Below, piece after piece: positions 1 to 5,059 of a DNA stretch of 8,979 nt (position 1 is the stretch's first letter; each line of letters starts with the position of its first letter). The translations under genes and the position numbers were made by a program. The notes under the pieces were generated by a model. The model was not told where the DNA came from and searched no databases. It saw nothing but the letters and a program-made list of their open reading frames with translations. The stretch comes from Gammaproteobacteria bacterium (GTDB taxonomy: Bacteria; Pseudomonadota; Gammaproteobacteria; HK1), in NCBI GenBank assembly GCA_022822245.1, contig JAJECB010000114.1, forward strand, positions 1 to 8,979, given 5' to 3'.

Positions 1-144
1 GCCGGCCCCGACCCCCGCAAGGGTACCGCCGACACGCGCCCCGCCGTGGCGCGCGCGCGCCACGCCGTGAGGGCCTCCCGGCGCCCGTTCACGACGACGC
101 CGACGAGCCTTCTCGGGGGGGGGGGGGTAGAAAGTCGCCCGTAG
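1..144 (+). CDS. Possible 3' end of an unidentified gene (partial)
   Basis: Frame 1 is open from the window edge to a TAG at 142-144. For the first 37 or so codons almost every third position is G or C, as in the genuine genes of this window, which suggests the tail of a real gene entering from the left. The peptide is rich in Arg, Ala and Thr and matches no family I recognise. The 13-G run at 115-127 is translated as four glycines; with one G fewer the frame would stop at once with a TAG at the end of the run, so the true C-terminus depends on that homopolymer being read correctly. It could also be non-coding GC-rich sequence. Confidence 0.33.
   Translation, partial: AGPDPRKGTADTRPAVARARHAVRASRRPFTTTPTSLLGGGGVESRP
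115..127. repeat. Homopolymer run of 13 G
   Basis: Thirteen consecutive G residues, by far the longest homopolymer in the window. It lies at the end of the possible coding tail in frame 1, where a change of one base alters the stop codon used. It may be an assembly or sequencing length error, or a slippage-prone tract. Confidence 0.9.
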
Positions 145-373
145 AAACGGGTGCTTGCGACCTCACGGGCCGGCTTCGACGCGCTGTCCATCCCCGCACC
201 GACACTGCTCGATTCCATCACCGCTCTCCCACCGGGAATCGGGTCACGAGGCCACTGCTACCGAGTCAGTGTGCTCCAGCGTCAGGTATGCTGCGTCGCG
301 TTTCGTATGTTGCACTCGGCCTACGCCCTCGGGAACATACACCGACGGATTTAGCGCCGCAAGGAGAAAGCGC
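145..373. other. Non-coding stretch ahead of the micro-ORF
   Basis: No frame here shows a good start, ribosome binding site and codon bias together. The third-position GC bias seen before position 120 is lost. A weak TTGCAC (309-314) has no convincing -10 at the right distance. The stretch ends in the ribosome binding site of the eight-codon ORF at 374. Confidence 0.4.
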
Positions 374-400
374 ATGTCGCGCTACCATCGCAAGACATAA
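374..400 (+). CDS. Eight-codon micro-ORF, possible leader peptide
   Basis: The ATG at 374 follows a strong AAGGAG (361-366) at a 7-base spacing and encodes only MSRYHRKT before TAA. Fifteen bases beyond the stop begins a GC-rich hairpin (415-438) with T residues on both strands. A short, strongly initiated peptide directly ahead of a terminator is the layout of an attenuation leader, although no downstream plus-strand gene is obvious before repC. The peptide is basic (Arg, His, Arg, Lys). Alternatives are the relic start of a deleted gene or chance. Its stop lies just beyond the 3' end of the minus-strand RNA unit that shares the hairpin. Confidence 0.3.
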   Translation: MSRYHRKT

Positions 401-404
401 GCCC

Positions 405-508
405 GGACAAAGAAAAACCGCCGTTGGCGCGGCGGTTTCTCGGGGTCCTTGGATACGCCGGCCTTGGGACGGGGCGGGCGAAGCGTTGACAGGCATCGCA
501 AGGAGTCG
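405..508 (-). ncRNA. Predicted small RNA 1 (promoter-terminator unit)
   Basis: On the minus strand a sigma70-type promoter (-35 TTGACA, 17-base spacer, -10 TAGCAT at 543-515) is followed about 75 bases after the presumed start by a strong intrinsic terminator (438-415, ending GGCGGTTTTTCTTT). No ORF with a ribosome binding site lies between them, so the expected product is an RNA of about 100 nucleotides. A second unit with the same promoter, dyad, AAGGAC motif before the terminator and TTTCTTTGTCC tail lies at 1154-1036, so the two look paralogous. The body sequence between promoter and terminator is mostly different. The start is estimated at about seven bases past the -10 box. Function is unknown; it could instead be an attenuated leader. 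Confidence 0.5.
415..438 (-). terminator. Intrinsic terminator of small RNA 1
   Basis: Perfect 8-bp stem AAACCGCC / GGCGGTTT with an 8-base loop. Read on the minus strand it is followed by TTTTTCTTT. Read on the plus strand it is followed by only TTTCTC, so it is better in the minus direction but may act in both. Confidence 0.75.
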
Positions 509-518
509 ACCGCGATGC
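493..518. promoter_or_regulatory. Dyad overlapping the small RNA 1 promoter
   Basis: Inverted repeat GCATCGC (493-499), 12-base spacer, GCGATGC (512-518). One arm includes most of the -10 box. The second unit has the same 7-12-7 geometry with two bases changed in both arms. A wider inverted pair, GTTGACAGGC (484-493) and GCCTGTCAAC (535-544), brackets the whole promoter. This looks like an operator. Confidence 0.5.
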
Positions 519-543
519 TAGTGAGCACCCCTGCGCCTGTCAA
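515..543 (-). promoter_or_regulatory. Sigma70-type promoter of small RNA 1
   Basis: Minus strand: perfect -35 TTGACA (543-538), exactly 17 bases, -10 TAGCAT (520-515). The spacer closely resembles that of the promoter at 1189-1161. Confidence 0.75.
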
Positions 544-673
544 CCCCCGCACCTTGCCCTCCCCCGGCCCGGCCGCAACGCACAGCTCCGCCCAGGAGAC
601 GGCCGTGGATCGAGAAGAGGAAGAGAGTCGATTCGCCTTCCGCGCGTGTCGGGGCCACTGCGCCTCGGGCGAC

Positions 674-889
674 TTACGCGAGGAACTTGACGATTCCGAA
701 CGTCAGTGTCGCGTTCGCGATCACGATGCTGATCGCGATCTTGAGCACGTCCTGCTTCGTCGCAAGGCTGTCCTGCCCCGCGTTCACGGCATCACGCATG
801 GACCTTGCGAGCGCTTTCGCCTGGTCGCGCTCGAAGCCCGCGGCTTCGAGGTCTTCCGCCGCGCTCAAGGAATCGAACGGAGAGTTCAT
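674..889 (-). CDS. Small coiled-coil and membrane-anchor protein, DUF1640-like
   Basis: A 71-residue protein. The N-terminal half has the pattern FDSLxAAxxLExAGFxxxQAxAxA (residues 5-29), followed by a helical segment and SLATKQDVLKI (41-51). It ends in one hydrophobic segment (about 48-69). This order matches the short bacterial DUF1640/CCDC90-like family: a helical stalk with a C-terminal membrane anchor, whose function is not established and which is common on mobile elements. The ATG at 889 is preferred because the family motif begins five residues later; an in-frame GTG at 1030 would add an improbable Arg-rich extension. No clear ribosome binding site is visible. The gene lies between the two small RNA units on the same strand and might be reached by read-through of the terminator at 1071-1044. 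Confidence 0.68.
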   Translation of the reverse strand: MNSPFDSLSAAEDLEAAGFERDQAKALARSMRDAVNAGQDSLATKQDVLKIAISIVIANATLTFGIVKFLA

Positions 890-1035
890 GCGCCCATGAT
901 CGCACAGGCGCACCCGTCCCGGACCGCCGGACGGCAGGCCTGCGCACGCGTTGCGCCGCCAACCGCCGCGGCGCCGGGCCACCACGATGCGGCGCACGCC
1001 GCCAGGAGACTGGATATAGCGAAGTAGCACAGAGC

Positions 1036-1154
1036 GGACAAAGAAAACCCGCTGTTCGAGCAGCGGGTTTTCTGAAGTCCTTCAGACCAATCCGACCGAG
1101 AGACACGTGACGGACGATCGAACCGGTCGGCAGGCAAGGCATTTCTGAATCGCA
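1036..1154 (-). ncRNA. Predicted small RNA 2, candidate counter-transcribed RNA of repC
   Basis: On the minus strand a perfect TTGACA, 17 bases and TAGCAT promoter (1189-1161) is followed by about 80 bases and a strong terminator (1071-1044). The transcript of about 118 nucleotides could form a 7-bp stem, CCGACCG / CGGTCGG (arms at 1130-1124 and 1098-1092), plus the terminator hairpin. It starts about 90 bases upstream of the repC start codon and runs away from repC. This is the geometry of the ctRNA that lies between repB and repC in repABC plasmids and represses repC. If the repC mRNA begins upstream of 1036, the RNA is antisense to its leader. No RNA sequence family was recognised; the regulatory role is inferred from position. 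Confidence 0.52.
1044..1071 (-). terminator. Intrinsic terminator of small RNA 2
   Basis: Perfect 11-bp stem AAAACCCGCTG / CAGCGGGTTTT with a 6-base loop, followed on the minus strand by CTTTGTCC. It shares the GGGTTTTCTTTGTCC ending with the terminator at 438-415 and could also stop plus-strand transcription. Confidence 0.8.
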
Positions 1155-1164
1155 CCGGAAATGC
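1139..1164. promoter_or_regulatory. Dyad overlapping the small RNA 2 promoter
   Basis: Inverted repeat GCATTTC (1139-1145), 12-base spacer, GAAATGC (1158-1164), overlapping the -10 box exactly as the dyad at 493-518 does. Relative to that dyad, CG/CG has become TT/AA in the two arms, so the symmetry is kept although the sequence differs. Confidence 0.5.
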
Positions 1165-1189
1165 TAACGGGTACCCCTACGCCTGTCAA
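1161..1189 (-). promoter_or_regulatory. Sigma70-type promoter of small RNA 2
   Basis: Minus strand: -35 TTGACA (1189-1184), 17-base spacer, -10 TAGCAT (1166-1161). Both hexamers are identical to those of the other unit, and the first 12 bases after the -35 differ by one base. Confidence 0.77.
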
Positions 1190-1206
1190 CTAGGTCCACC
1201 ACGGTG

Positions 1207-1239
1207 TCTCCCGGCCGGGTCAACCCCTTGACCAGGAGA
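1207..1239 (+). promoter_or_regulatory. repC ribosome-binding-site hairpin
   Basis: A perfect GGTCAA / TTGACC stem (1218-1223 and 1228-1233, four-C loop) ends one base before the AGGAG ribosome binding site (1234-1238). TCTCC at 1207-1211 can pair with GGAGA at 1235-1239, which would extend the structure over the ribosome binding site. This resembles the sequestering S-element in the repC leader of repABC plasmids. The palindromic arms could alternatively bind a repressor. Confidence 0.45.
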
Positions 1240-1245
1240 TGAACG

Positions 1246-2553
1246 ATGGACTCGACCACGACCCGAACCGCGGGCTCACGATCGACCAACCCGCTCGGCA
1301 CCCGCCCGCTGACCGACGCTCACGTCCGCGCCCGCCGGCGTGCGGACGAAGCCCGCGAGCGTGGCGGACTCCCCCAGGGCCAAAGCCCCTACGGCCTGCT
1401 CCGCTCGCTCAAGGAGCTCCGGGGCCGGGACGGATGGACCGATGCGCTGGTGCGCACGCTCGAGCTCCTCATGGAGCCCGTTCCCGACGCCGACTGGCGC
1501 TGCGGCCGACCCTTGAACTGGAGGCCCGTGAAGGACCTCGCCGACGAGCGAGGCCTCACCCCGCGCGCATTCCGCGCCCAGGTCAACCGGCTGATGGAGC
1601 TCGGCGCCGTCTCGTTCAACGACTCACCGAACTACCACCGCTACCGAAAGCCGGGCGACCGCGACACGCCCGACGACGTCTACGGCATCGACCTCGCGCC
1701 CTGCATCCTGCTGGCTGACGAAGCGAAGGCCCGCGCGGCCGAGGTGCGCGCCGAGCGCAACGCTCTCGACCGTCTCCGCCACCGCGCAAGCGCGCTCAGG
1801 CGCCAGGTCCGCGGTGCGTTGCTCGACCCCGGGAGCCGCGGGGCGCTCGGCGAGCGCGCCCAGGCCATCGAGGGCGATCTCGACGCCATCGATCCGGGTC
1901 GGCTCGACCGGCTCGCCCGTGCCGTTCTCGAGGCCCTGGTCGAACGCCTGCGGGCGCTGCTCGGGCTCTGCGAACAGCTCATCGAGGCCGCGACGGCGCG
2001 CGTGGAGGAGTCTGTGGATAAGTCGCTGAAACCGTTGTCTTCTGACAACAATTCGTTCCGCCAAGGCGGCAATTCCGTGCCGGCACTGTCTACACATACA
2101 ACCAATACTGTACCACCTAACAGTTGTAGCCCTCCGGGCCACGACCACAACCTGTGGTCAGGGTCGGTCTCGGCCACTGCTGCACAGCTCGTCGAGGCGC
2201 TTCCCCCGCCACTCGCCCGATTGCTCCCATTCGAGAAGCGCATTGCGGGCACCATTGAGCTTGAGGACCTGATTACCGCGTGTCGTCTCTACCGGCCGAA
2301 ACTGGAGATCTCCCGACATGCCTGGGACGAAGCCCAACGGCTCGTCGGGGCCACGCGATCCGCCATCGTCCTGGTCATTACCGCGGCGCGCAGCGCCGAG
2401 AGCTGGCCCGAGGAGCGCAGGGTCCACAACCCCGGCGGTTTCTTCCGAGCTCTGTGCCGACTCGTGCACGCCGGCGAAGCCGATCTTCGCGCATCCATTC
2501 ACGGGATCGTGGCCTACCACCTGGCGCCGCGGTCATCCGGGGTAGAGCGGTAG
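1246..2553 (+). CDS. repC: Plasmid replication initiator, RepC (RP-C) family
   Basis: RepC proteins bind and open the plasmid origin, in most cases one located inside their own gene. This 435-residue protein has the usual length and two-part design. The N-terminal DNA-binding domain (about 40-165) contains a winged-helix-like stretch, WRPVKDLADERGLTPRAFRAQ (92-112), followed by LMELGAVSFNDSPNYHRY and a YGIDLAPC segment, equivalent to the DSPN...RY...GIDLSP signature of the family. A helical region (155-255) and a low-complexity linker (256-305) follow. The C-terminal domain (about 335-425) ends in HNPGGFFRALCRLVHAGEADL, like the SPGGYLRDLxRKAExGE motif of RP-C_C. The ATG at 1246 is chosen because AGGAG (1234-1238) is 7 bases away; the ATG at 1239 abuts it and is out of frame. 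No repA or repB lies directly upstream. A divergent small RNA and a ribosome-binding-site hairpin suggest post-transcriptional copy control. Confidence 0.85.
   Translation: MDSTTTRTAGSRSTNPLGTRPLTDAHVRARRRADEARERGGLPQGQSPYGLLRSLKELRGRDGWTDALVRTLELLMEPVPDADWRCGRPLNWRPVKDLADERGLTPRAFRAQVNRLMELGAVSFNDSPNYHRYRKPGDRDTPDDVYGIDLAPCILLADEAKARAAEVRAERNALDRLRHRASALRRQVRGALLDPGSRGALGERAQAIEGDLDAIDPGRLDRLARAVLEALVERLRALLGLCEQLIEAATARVEESVDKSLKPLSSDNNSFRQGGNSVPALSTHTTNTVPPNSCSPPGHDHNLWSGSVSATAAQLVEALPPPLARLLPFEKRIAGTIELEDLITACRLYRPKLEISRHAWDEAQRLVGATRSAIVLVITAARSAESWPEERRVHNPGGFFRALCRLVHAGEADLRASIHGIVAYHLAPRSSGVER
2011..2160. other. Candidate replication origin (oriV) inside repC
   Basis: The part of repC that encodes its linker is markedly AT-richer than the rest of the gene and holds a perfect DnaA box TGTGGATAA (2013-2021, the complement of TTATCCACA). 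It also holds two inverted repeats: GTTGTC-TTCT-GACAAC (2034-2049) and GACCAC-AACCT-GTGGTC (2143-2159). In repABC-family plasmids the origin lies in just such an AT-rich internal segment of repC. The protein encoded here is low in complexity, as expected if DNA rather than protein function constrains it. Confidence 0.6.
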
Positions 2554-2623
2554 TCGGCGCAAGCCCTGTCACAGGAGCCACGTAGGGAGGACCCAGATGC
2601 CGGGAACAACACCCACGGAAACC

Positions 2624-2636
2624 GGAACCCGGTTCC
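2624..2636 (+). repeat. Dispersed palindrome, copy 1 (GGAACC-C-GGTTCC)
   Basis: Perfect 13-bp palindrome 70 bases after the repC stop. Copies 1 and 3 are identical over 30 bases (2617-2646 and 4912-4941), the identity extending on both sides and including a CTATCGGCG tail that gives the site a direction. Confidence 0.85.
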
Positions 2637-2997
2637 GCTATCGGCGGTGTGGCGCCGGCGCTATCGCCTGTACGAGTCCCGAAGCCTTACGGGGACTGCC
2701 ACTTCACCGCTTGGCACTGAAACGGGCAAATGTCGCCGCGACCGACAGCACCACGACCAGGACCGCGGGTATCGAGAGGTGCCAGACGATCTCGGCCCCC
2801 TTGAGGGGCTATGGCTGGGTTGTCCCGCACCTGGGACATGTCTCCGCAGAGCGGGCGACGGGATGCCCGCATGCGCGGCATGGCCGTGGCTTGTCCAGCG
2901 ATCACAGCCTGTGCTCAATCCAGTCGTGTCGGCAATTGCGTGTCTCCAATCGCCGTCCCGGGACACTCACGCCTGGCCACGCACCCGGGCGGTTAGC

Positions 2998-3010
2998 GGA
3001 ACCGGGTTCC
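2998..3010 (+). repeat. Dispersed palindrome, copy 2 (GGAACC-G-GGTTCC)
   Basis: Perfect palindrome followed by GGTGTCGGCC, a variant of the TATCGGCG tail. It lies about 80 bases beyond the stop of the minus-strand zinc-cluster gene. Confidence 0.85.
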
Positions 3011-3091
3011 GGTGTCGGCCAGATCGTCATGGCACGCTCACGTTCGCGCAGAGCACTCGTGATCGGCGGAAAAGACGAGGGGAGGGCGCTG

Positions 3092-3658
3092 CTAGAGCAC
3101 CGGAACAGGCTCGGCCGACGACTCCCGGGTATCGACGAACAGCGACCCGCAACCCTCGCGCGGTGCCCAGCCCTCCCCGCCACAGGCCGGACACGTACTG
3201 CCCCATTCCTCGTATACGCCGAGCCCGTCACACATATCGCAGTGCTGCGCAAACCCTGCGCACTGCATTACCGCTCCGTTTGCCGTGCCCGGCTCGAGCG
3301 CGAGATCCCCACCACAGTCCGGACACTTCGGATAGATCGGTGTCTCGGGCGGGCGCACCGTCGGCTCCGGCCATACGAGCTCGACCACCGGCAACCGGAC
3401 ATCGCGATTGCGGGTTGCCTTGGGTTGCGTGTTGCCGATCACGAAATAGGGCGCACTGTAGCCCTCGCCGCGCTGCTCGTAGACCCGAAGCCTCTGCAGC
3501 CAGCCGGCCAGCCAGCCCTCTCCGAGATAGGTCTCGTATCCGTCGCGCTCCCGGCGCCACACCTGCACGACACCGCCCGGACGCAGCGCCTCCTCGTCGC
3601 CGAGGGCCGGACAGATCGCAAGGCTCATCCCGATCCCATGATGCTGGATTGCCGACAT
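3092..3658 (-). CDS. Small protein with a DnaJ-like cysteine cluster, function unknown
   Basis: A 188-residue protein. The N-terminal part (about 25-100) is a mixed-composition domain I do not recognise, with VQVWRRERDGYETYLGEGWLAG at its start. The C-terminal part carries CPDCGG (112-117), C133, CDMCDGLG (140-147), CPACGGEG (156-163) and C170. The CxxCxGxG repeats are those of the DnaJ zinc-binding domain, used for zinc binding and sometimes disulphide handling, but no J domain is present. The ATG at 3658 is chosen because GGAGG lies 7 bases upstream and the protein-like sequence begins there. It is transcribed divergently from nrdJb, with a 14-bp palindrome between them. The plus-strand open frames across this locus are shadows. 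Confidence 0.75.
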   Translation of the reverse strand: MSAIQHHGIGMSLAICPALGDEEALRPGGVVQVWRRERDGYETYLGEGWLAGWLQRLRVYEQRGEGYSAPYFVIGNTQPKATRNRDVRLPVVELVWPEPTVRPPETPIYPKCPDCGGDLALEPGTANGAVMQCAGFAQHCDMCDGLGVYEEWGSTCPACGGEGWAPREGCGSLFVDTRESSAEPVPVL

Positions 3659-3743
3659 GGCATGTCCTCCGTCAGCACCCGACGACCGACACCCGCGAGC
3701 AACCCGCTTCGCATCCTGACGCCGGTTCACCGTATTCCCCAAC

Positions 3744-3757
3744 GCGGTGCGCACCGC
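3744..3757. promoter_or_regulatory. 14-bp palindrome in the nrdJb divergent region
   Basis: GCGGTGC followed directly by GCACCGC is a perfect palindrome about midway between the divergent starts at 3658 and 3843. A shorter dyad, GTAGC-TTC-GCTAC, follows at 3766-3778. Either could be an operator. It does not resemble the NrdR box. Confidence 0.4.
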
Positions 3758-3842
3758 ATGATACCGTAGCTTCGCTACCGCCGGAGCACGACAGGAAGGG
3801 AAGGGCGCACCACCGTTGCACACCTTCATGGAGGGTCACGTA

Positions 3843-4598
3843 ATGGTCCTGAAGCTCAATTCCAGAATCGTCGACTACGGCATCCTCGACAACGACAACG
3901 AGCCTGGTGCCGGCTCCGACGGCGAGACGCAAGCCACCTTCCTGCCGCCCCCGACCGAAGCAGAGACGGAGCAGGCCGGGGCACGGGCCGAGAAGGCTTC
4001 CCCGCGCGTCGATCCGCAACAGCTCGAGCAGATGCACGAGGCCATCGAGAGGCAGGAGATCATGTTCGGCGCCACCTACAAGATGACGCCGCCCGTGCTC
4101 GACCACGCCCTCTACGTCACGATCAACGACATCACTCTGAACGCGGGCACCACGCACGAGATCAGGCGCCCCTACGAGATCTTCATCAACACGAAGAACC
4201 TCCAGCACCTCGAGTGGATGGTGGCGCTGACCCGCGTCATCTCGGCTGTGTTCCGCAAGGGCGGAGCGATCGAGTTTCTCATCGAGGAGCTCAAGAGCGT
4301 CTACTCCCCGAGCGGCGGCTACTTCAAGCCGAATTCCGGTGGGAAGCACATGAACTCGGTGGTCAGCGAGCTCGGTCACATCATCGAAGAGCACCTCATC
4401 CTGATCGGACTCGTCGCTCCCACGAGGCCCGCCCAGCACCAACAGGAGCTCATCGACGCGAAGCGCCGGCAGCACGCGTCAGGGCAGAGCGCCTTTTCGG
4501 GGAAGGGTCAGCATTGCCCCAAGTGCTTCGAGCACGCTGTCGTCATGAGCGAGGGTTGCCTGACCTGCCTCAACTGTGGCGATTCCAAGTGTGGGTAG
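3843..4598 (+). CDS. nrdJb: Class II ribonucleotide reductase small subunit, NrdJb-like (TSCPD domain)
   Basis: In split class II (adenosylcobalamin-dependent) ribonucleotide reductases, NrdJb partners NrdJa to make deoxyribonucleotides. It supplies the C-terminal tail that re-reduces the active site. The 251-residue product aligns in order with Pseudomonas NrdJb as I remember it: a short N-terminus with a variable acidic/Pro linker (1-57), MHEAIERxExMFGATYKM (64-81), ALYVTINDITLNxGTxHExRRPYEIFINTKN (89-119), WMVALTRVISAVFRKGG (125-141) and FLIEELKSVYxPxGGYF. It ends in a zinc ribbon with C225, C228, C239 and C242 and the redox pair C245/C250 in CGDSKCG. Family members usually have Y where D247 stands. 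The ATG at 3843 has GGAGG 8 bases upstream; an ATG at 3816 is unlikely. No nrdJa is adjacent. The last codons are echoed at 4841 and 6688. Confidence 0.9.
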   Translation: MVLKLNSRIVDYGILDNDNEPGAGSDGETQATFLPPPTEAETEQAGARAEKASPRVDPQQLEQMHEAIERQEIMFGATYKMTPPVLDHALYVTINDITLNAGTTHEIRRPYEIFINTKNLQHLEWMVALTRVISAVFRKGGAIEFLIEELKSVYSPSGGYFKPNSGGKHMNSVVSELGHIIEEHLILIGLVAPTRPAQHQQELIDAKRRQHASGQSAFSGKGQHCPKCFEHAVVMSEGCLTCLNCGDSKCG

Positions 4599-4786
4599 AA
4601 CAGGACGCCCCGGTCGGAAATACCCCGATCATCGGTGGGTCACGGGAGCCGGGACTGTGACTCGCCCCGTCGGCTGGTATCGCCGCCGCCGTCTTCTGGC
4701 GGAGCGTATCGGACGAATACGGGACTTTGCGGTCCGGACTCCATGGCCTTGGGAGTCGCGGGGAGCGTTCGATCGGGCCGACACGC

Positions 4787-4802
4787 TCCAGCTCGAGCTG
4801 GA
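4787..4802. repeat. 16-bp perfect palindrome
   Basis: TCCAGCTCGAGCTGGA is fully self-complementary. It lies in the non-coding stretch after nrdJb, about 40 bases before element copy A. It may be a protein-binding site. Confidence 0.5.
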
Positions 4803-4840
4803 CGCAATGACCGCAACGGTCGCGACGGCAAAATTGCACG

Positions 4841-4901
4841 GCGGCGATTCCACGTGTGGTTAGGACACCGAGGCCGGCCGGTTAGACCTCGACCACGCAC
4901 G
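4841..4901 (+). repeat. 61-bp element derived from the nrdJb 3' end, copy A
   Basis: It matches copy B (6688-6748) at 54 of 61 bases without gaps and in the same direction. Its first third, GGCGATTCCA-N-GTGTGG, equals the final codons of nrdJb (4578-4594), so in one frame it reads GDSTCG-stop. It contains TTAGGA (4860-4865), 17 bases and TAGACC (4883-4888), a possible promoter, and the short dyads GTGT/ACAC and CGAGG/CCTCG. Confidence 0.8.
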
Positions 4902-4918
4902 ACCCGCCCTTGGAAACC

Positions 4919-4931
4919 GGAACCCGGTTCC
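4919..4931 (+). repeat. Dispersed palindrome, copy 3 (GGAACC-C-GGTTCC)
   Basis: Identical to copy 1 over 30 bases (4912-4941). It starts 17 bases after the end of 61-bp element copy A. Confidence 0.85.
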
Positions 4932-5059
4932 GCTATCGGCGCTTCCATTCCAGCGCTCTCGGCCTCACCTCAAGAAGGCGAAGGTCGAGACGGTGAGAGT
5001 CGGGGCGACGGAAGTTCGACTCGGACATCGTACCGAGCACCGCCTTCAGCGGTTCCTCG

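Larger units (their letters stand above)
2554..3091. other. Intergenic stretch with repeats and no convincing gene
   Basis: Between repC and the convergent zinc-cluster gene no frame shows the codon bias of the neighbours. The ATG at 2597 has a good ribosome binding site (GGGAGG, 2585-2590, 6-base spacing) and opens a long frame. That frame runs antisense through the gene at 3092-3658 and has poor third-position bias, so I do not call it as a gene. The stretch contains two palindrome copies (2624 and 2998), a short in-frame echo of the RepC N-terminus (2748-2774) and an inverted repeat TGTCCC-GCACCT-GGGACA (2821-2838). It may be gene debris. Confidence 0.5.
4599..5059. other. Non-coding stretch downstream of nrdJb
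   Basis: No gene is convincing here. A frame open from 4576 to 4863 ends in GDSTCG because it runs into a copy of the nrdJb tail; it has mediocre codon bias and no ribosome binding site. The stretch holds a 16-bp palindrome (4787-4802), the 61-bp element copy A (4841-4901) and palindrome copy 3 (4919-4931). I see no T-tailed terminator for nrdJb or for the minus-strand gene that ends at 5060. Confidence 0.5.

Noticed and set aside
1624..2255. Minus-strand frames opposite repC
   Set aside because: Shadows of RepC, without ribosome binding sites or domain-like sequence.
2821..2838. TGTCCC-GCACCT-GGGACA as an insertion-sequence end
   Set aside because: No transposase fragment, matching second end or target duplication is visible; it is kept only as an inverted repeat.
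2597..3843. Two long plus-strand open frames (about 390 codons each)
   Set aside because: Both run antisense through the zinc-cluster gene (3092-3658), which has its own ribosome binding site and cysteine motifs. Their codon use outside that overlap is poor. Only the good ribosome binding site at 2597 argues for one of them.
3672..4475. A 267-codon minus-strand frame opposite nrdJb
   Set aside because: It is the antisense shadow of a clearly conserved protein; Leu/Val/Glu/Asp-rich composition is typical of such shadows in high-GC DNA.
4576..4863. A 95-codon plus-strand frame ending in GDSTCG
   Set aside because: It overlaps the end of nrdJb, has no ribosome binding site, and its ending is explained by element copy A.
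4841..4901. The 61-bp element as a tRNA fragment
   Set aside because: GGTTAGGACACC and its short dyads recall the D-arm of tRNA-Glu, but no acceptor stem, T-arm or anticodon arm can be completed in either copy.
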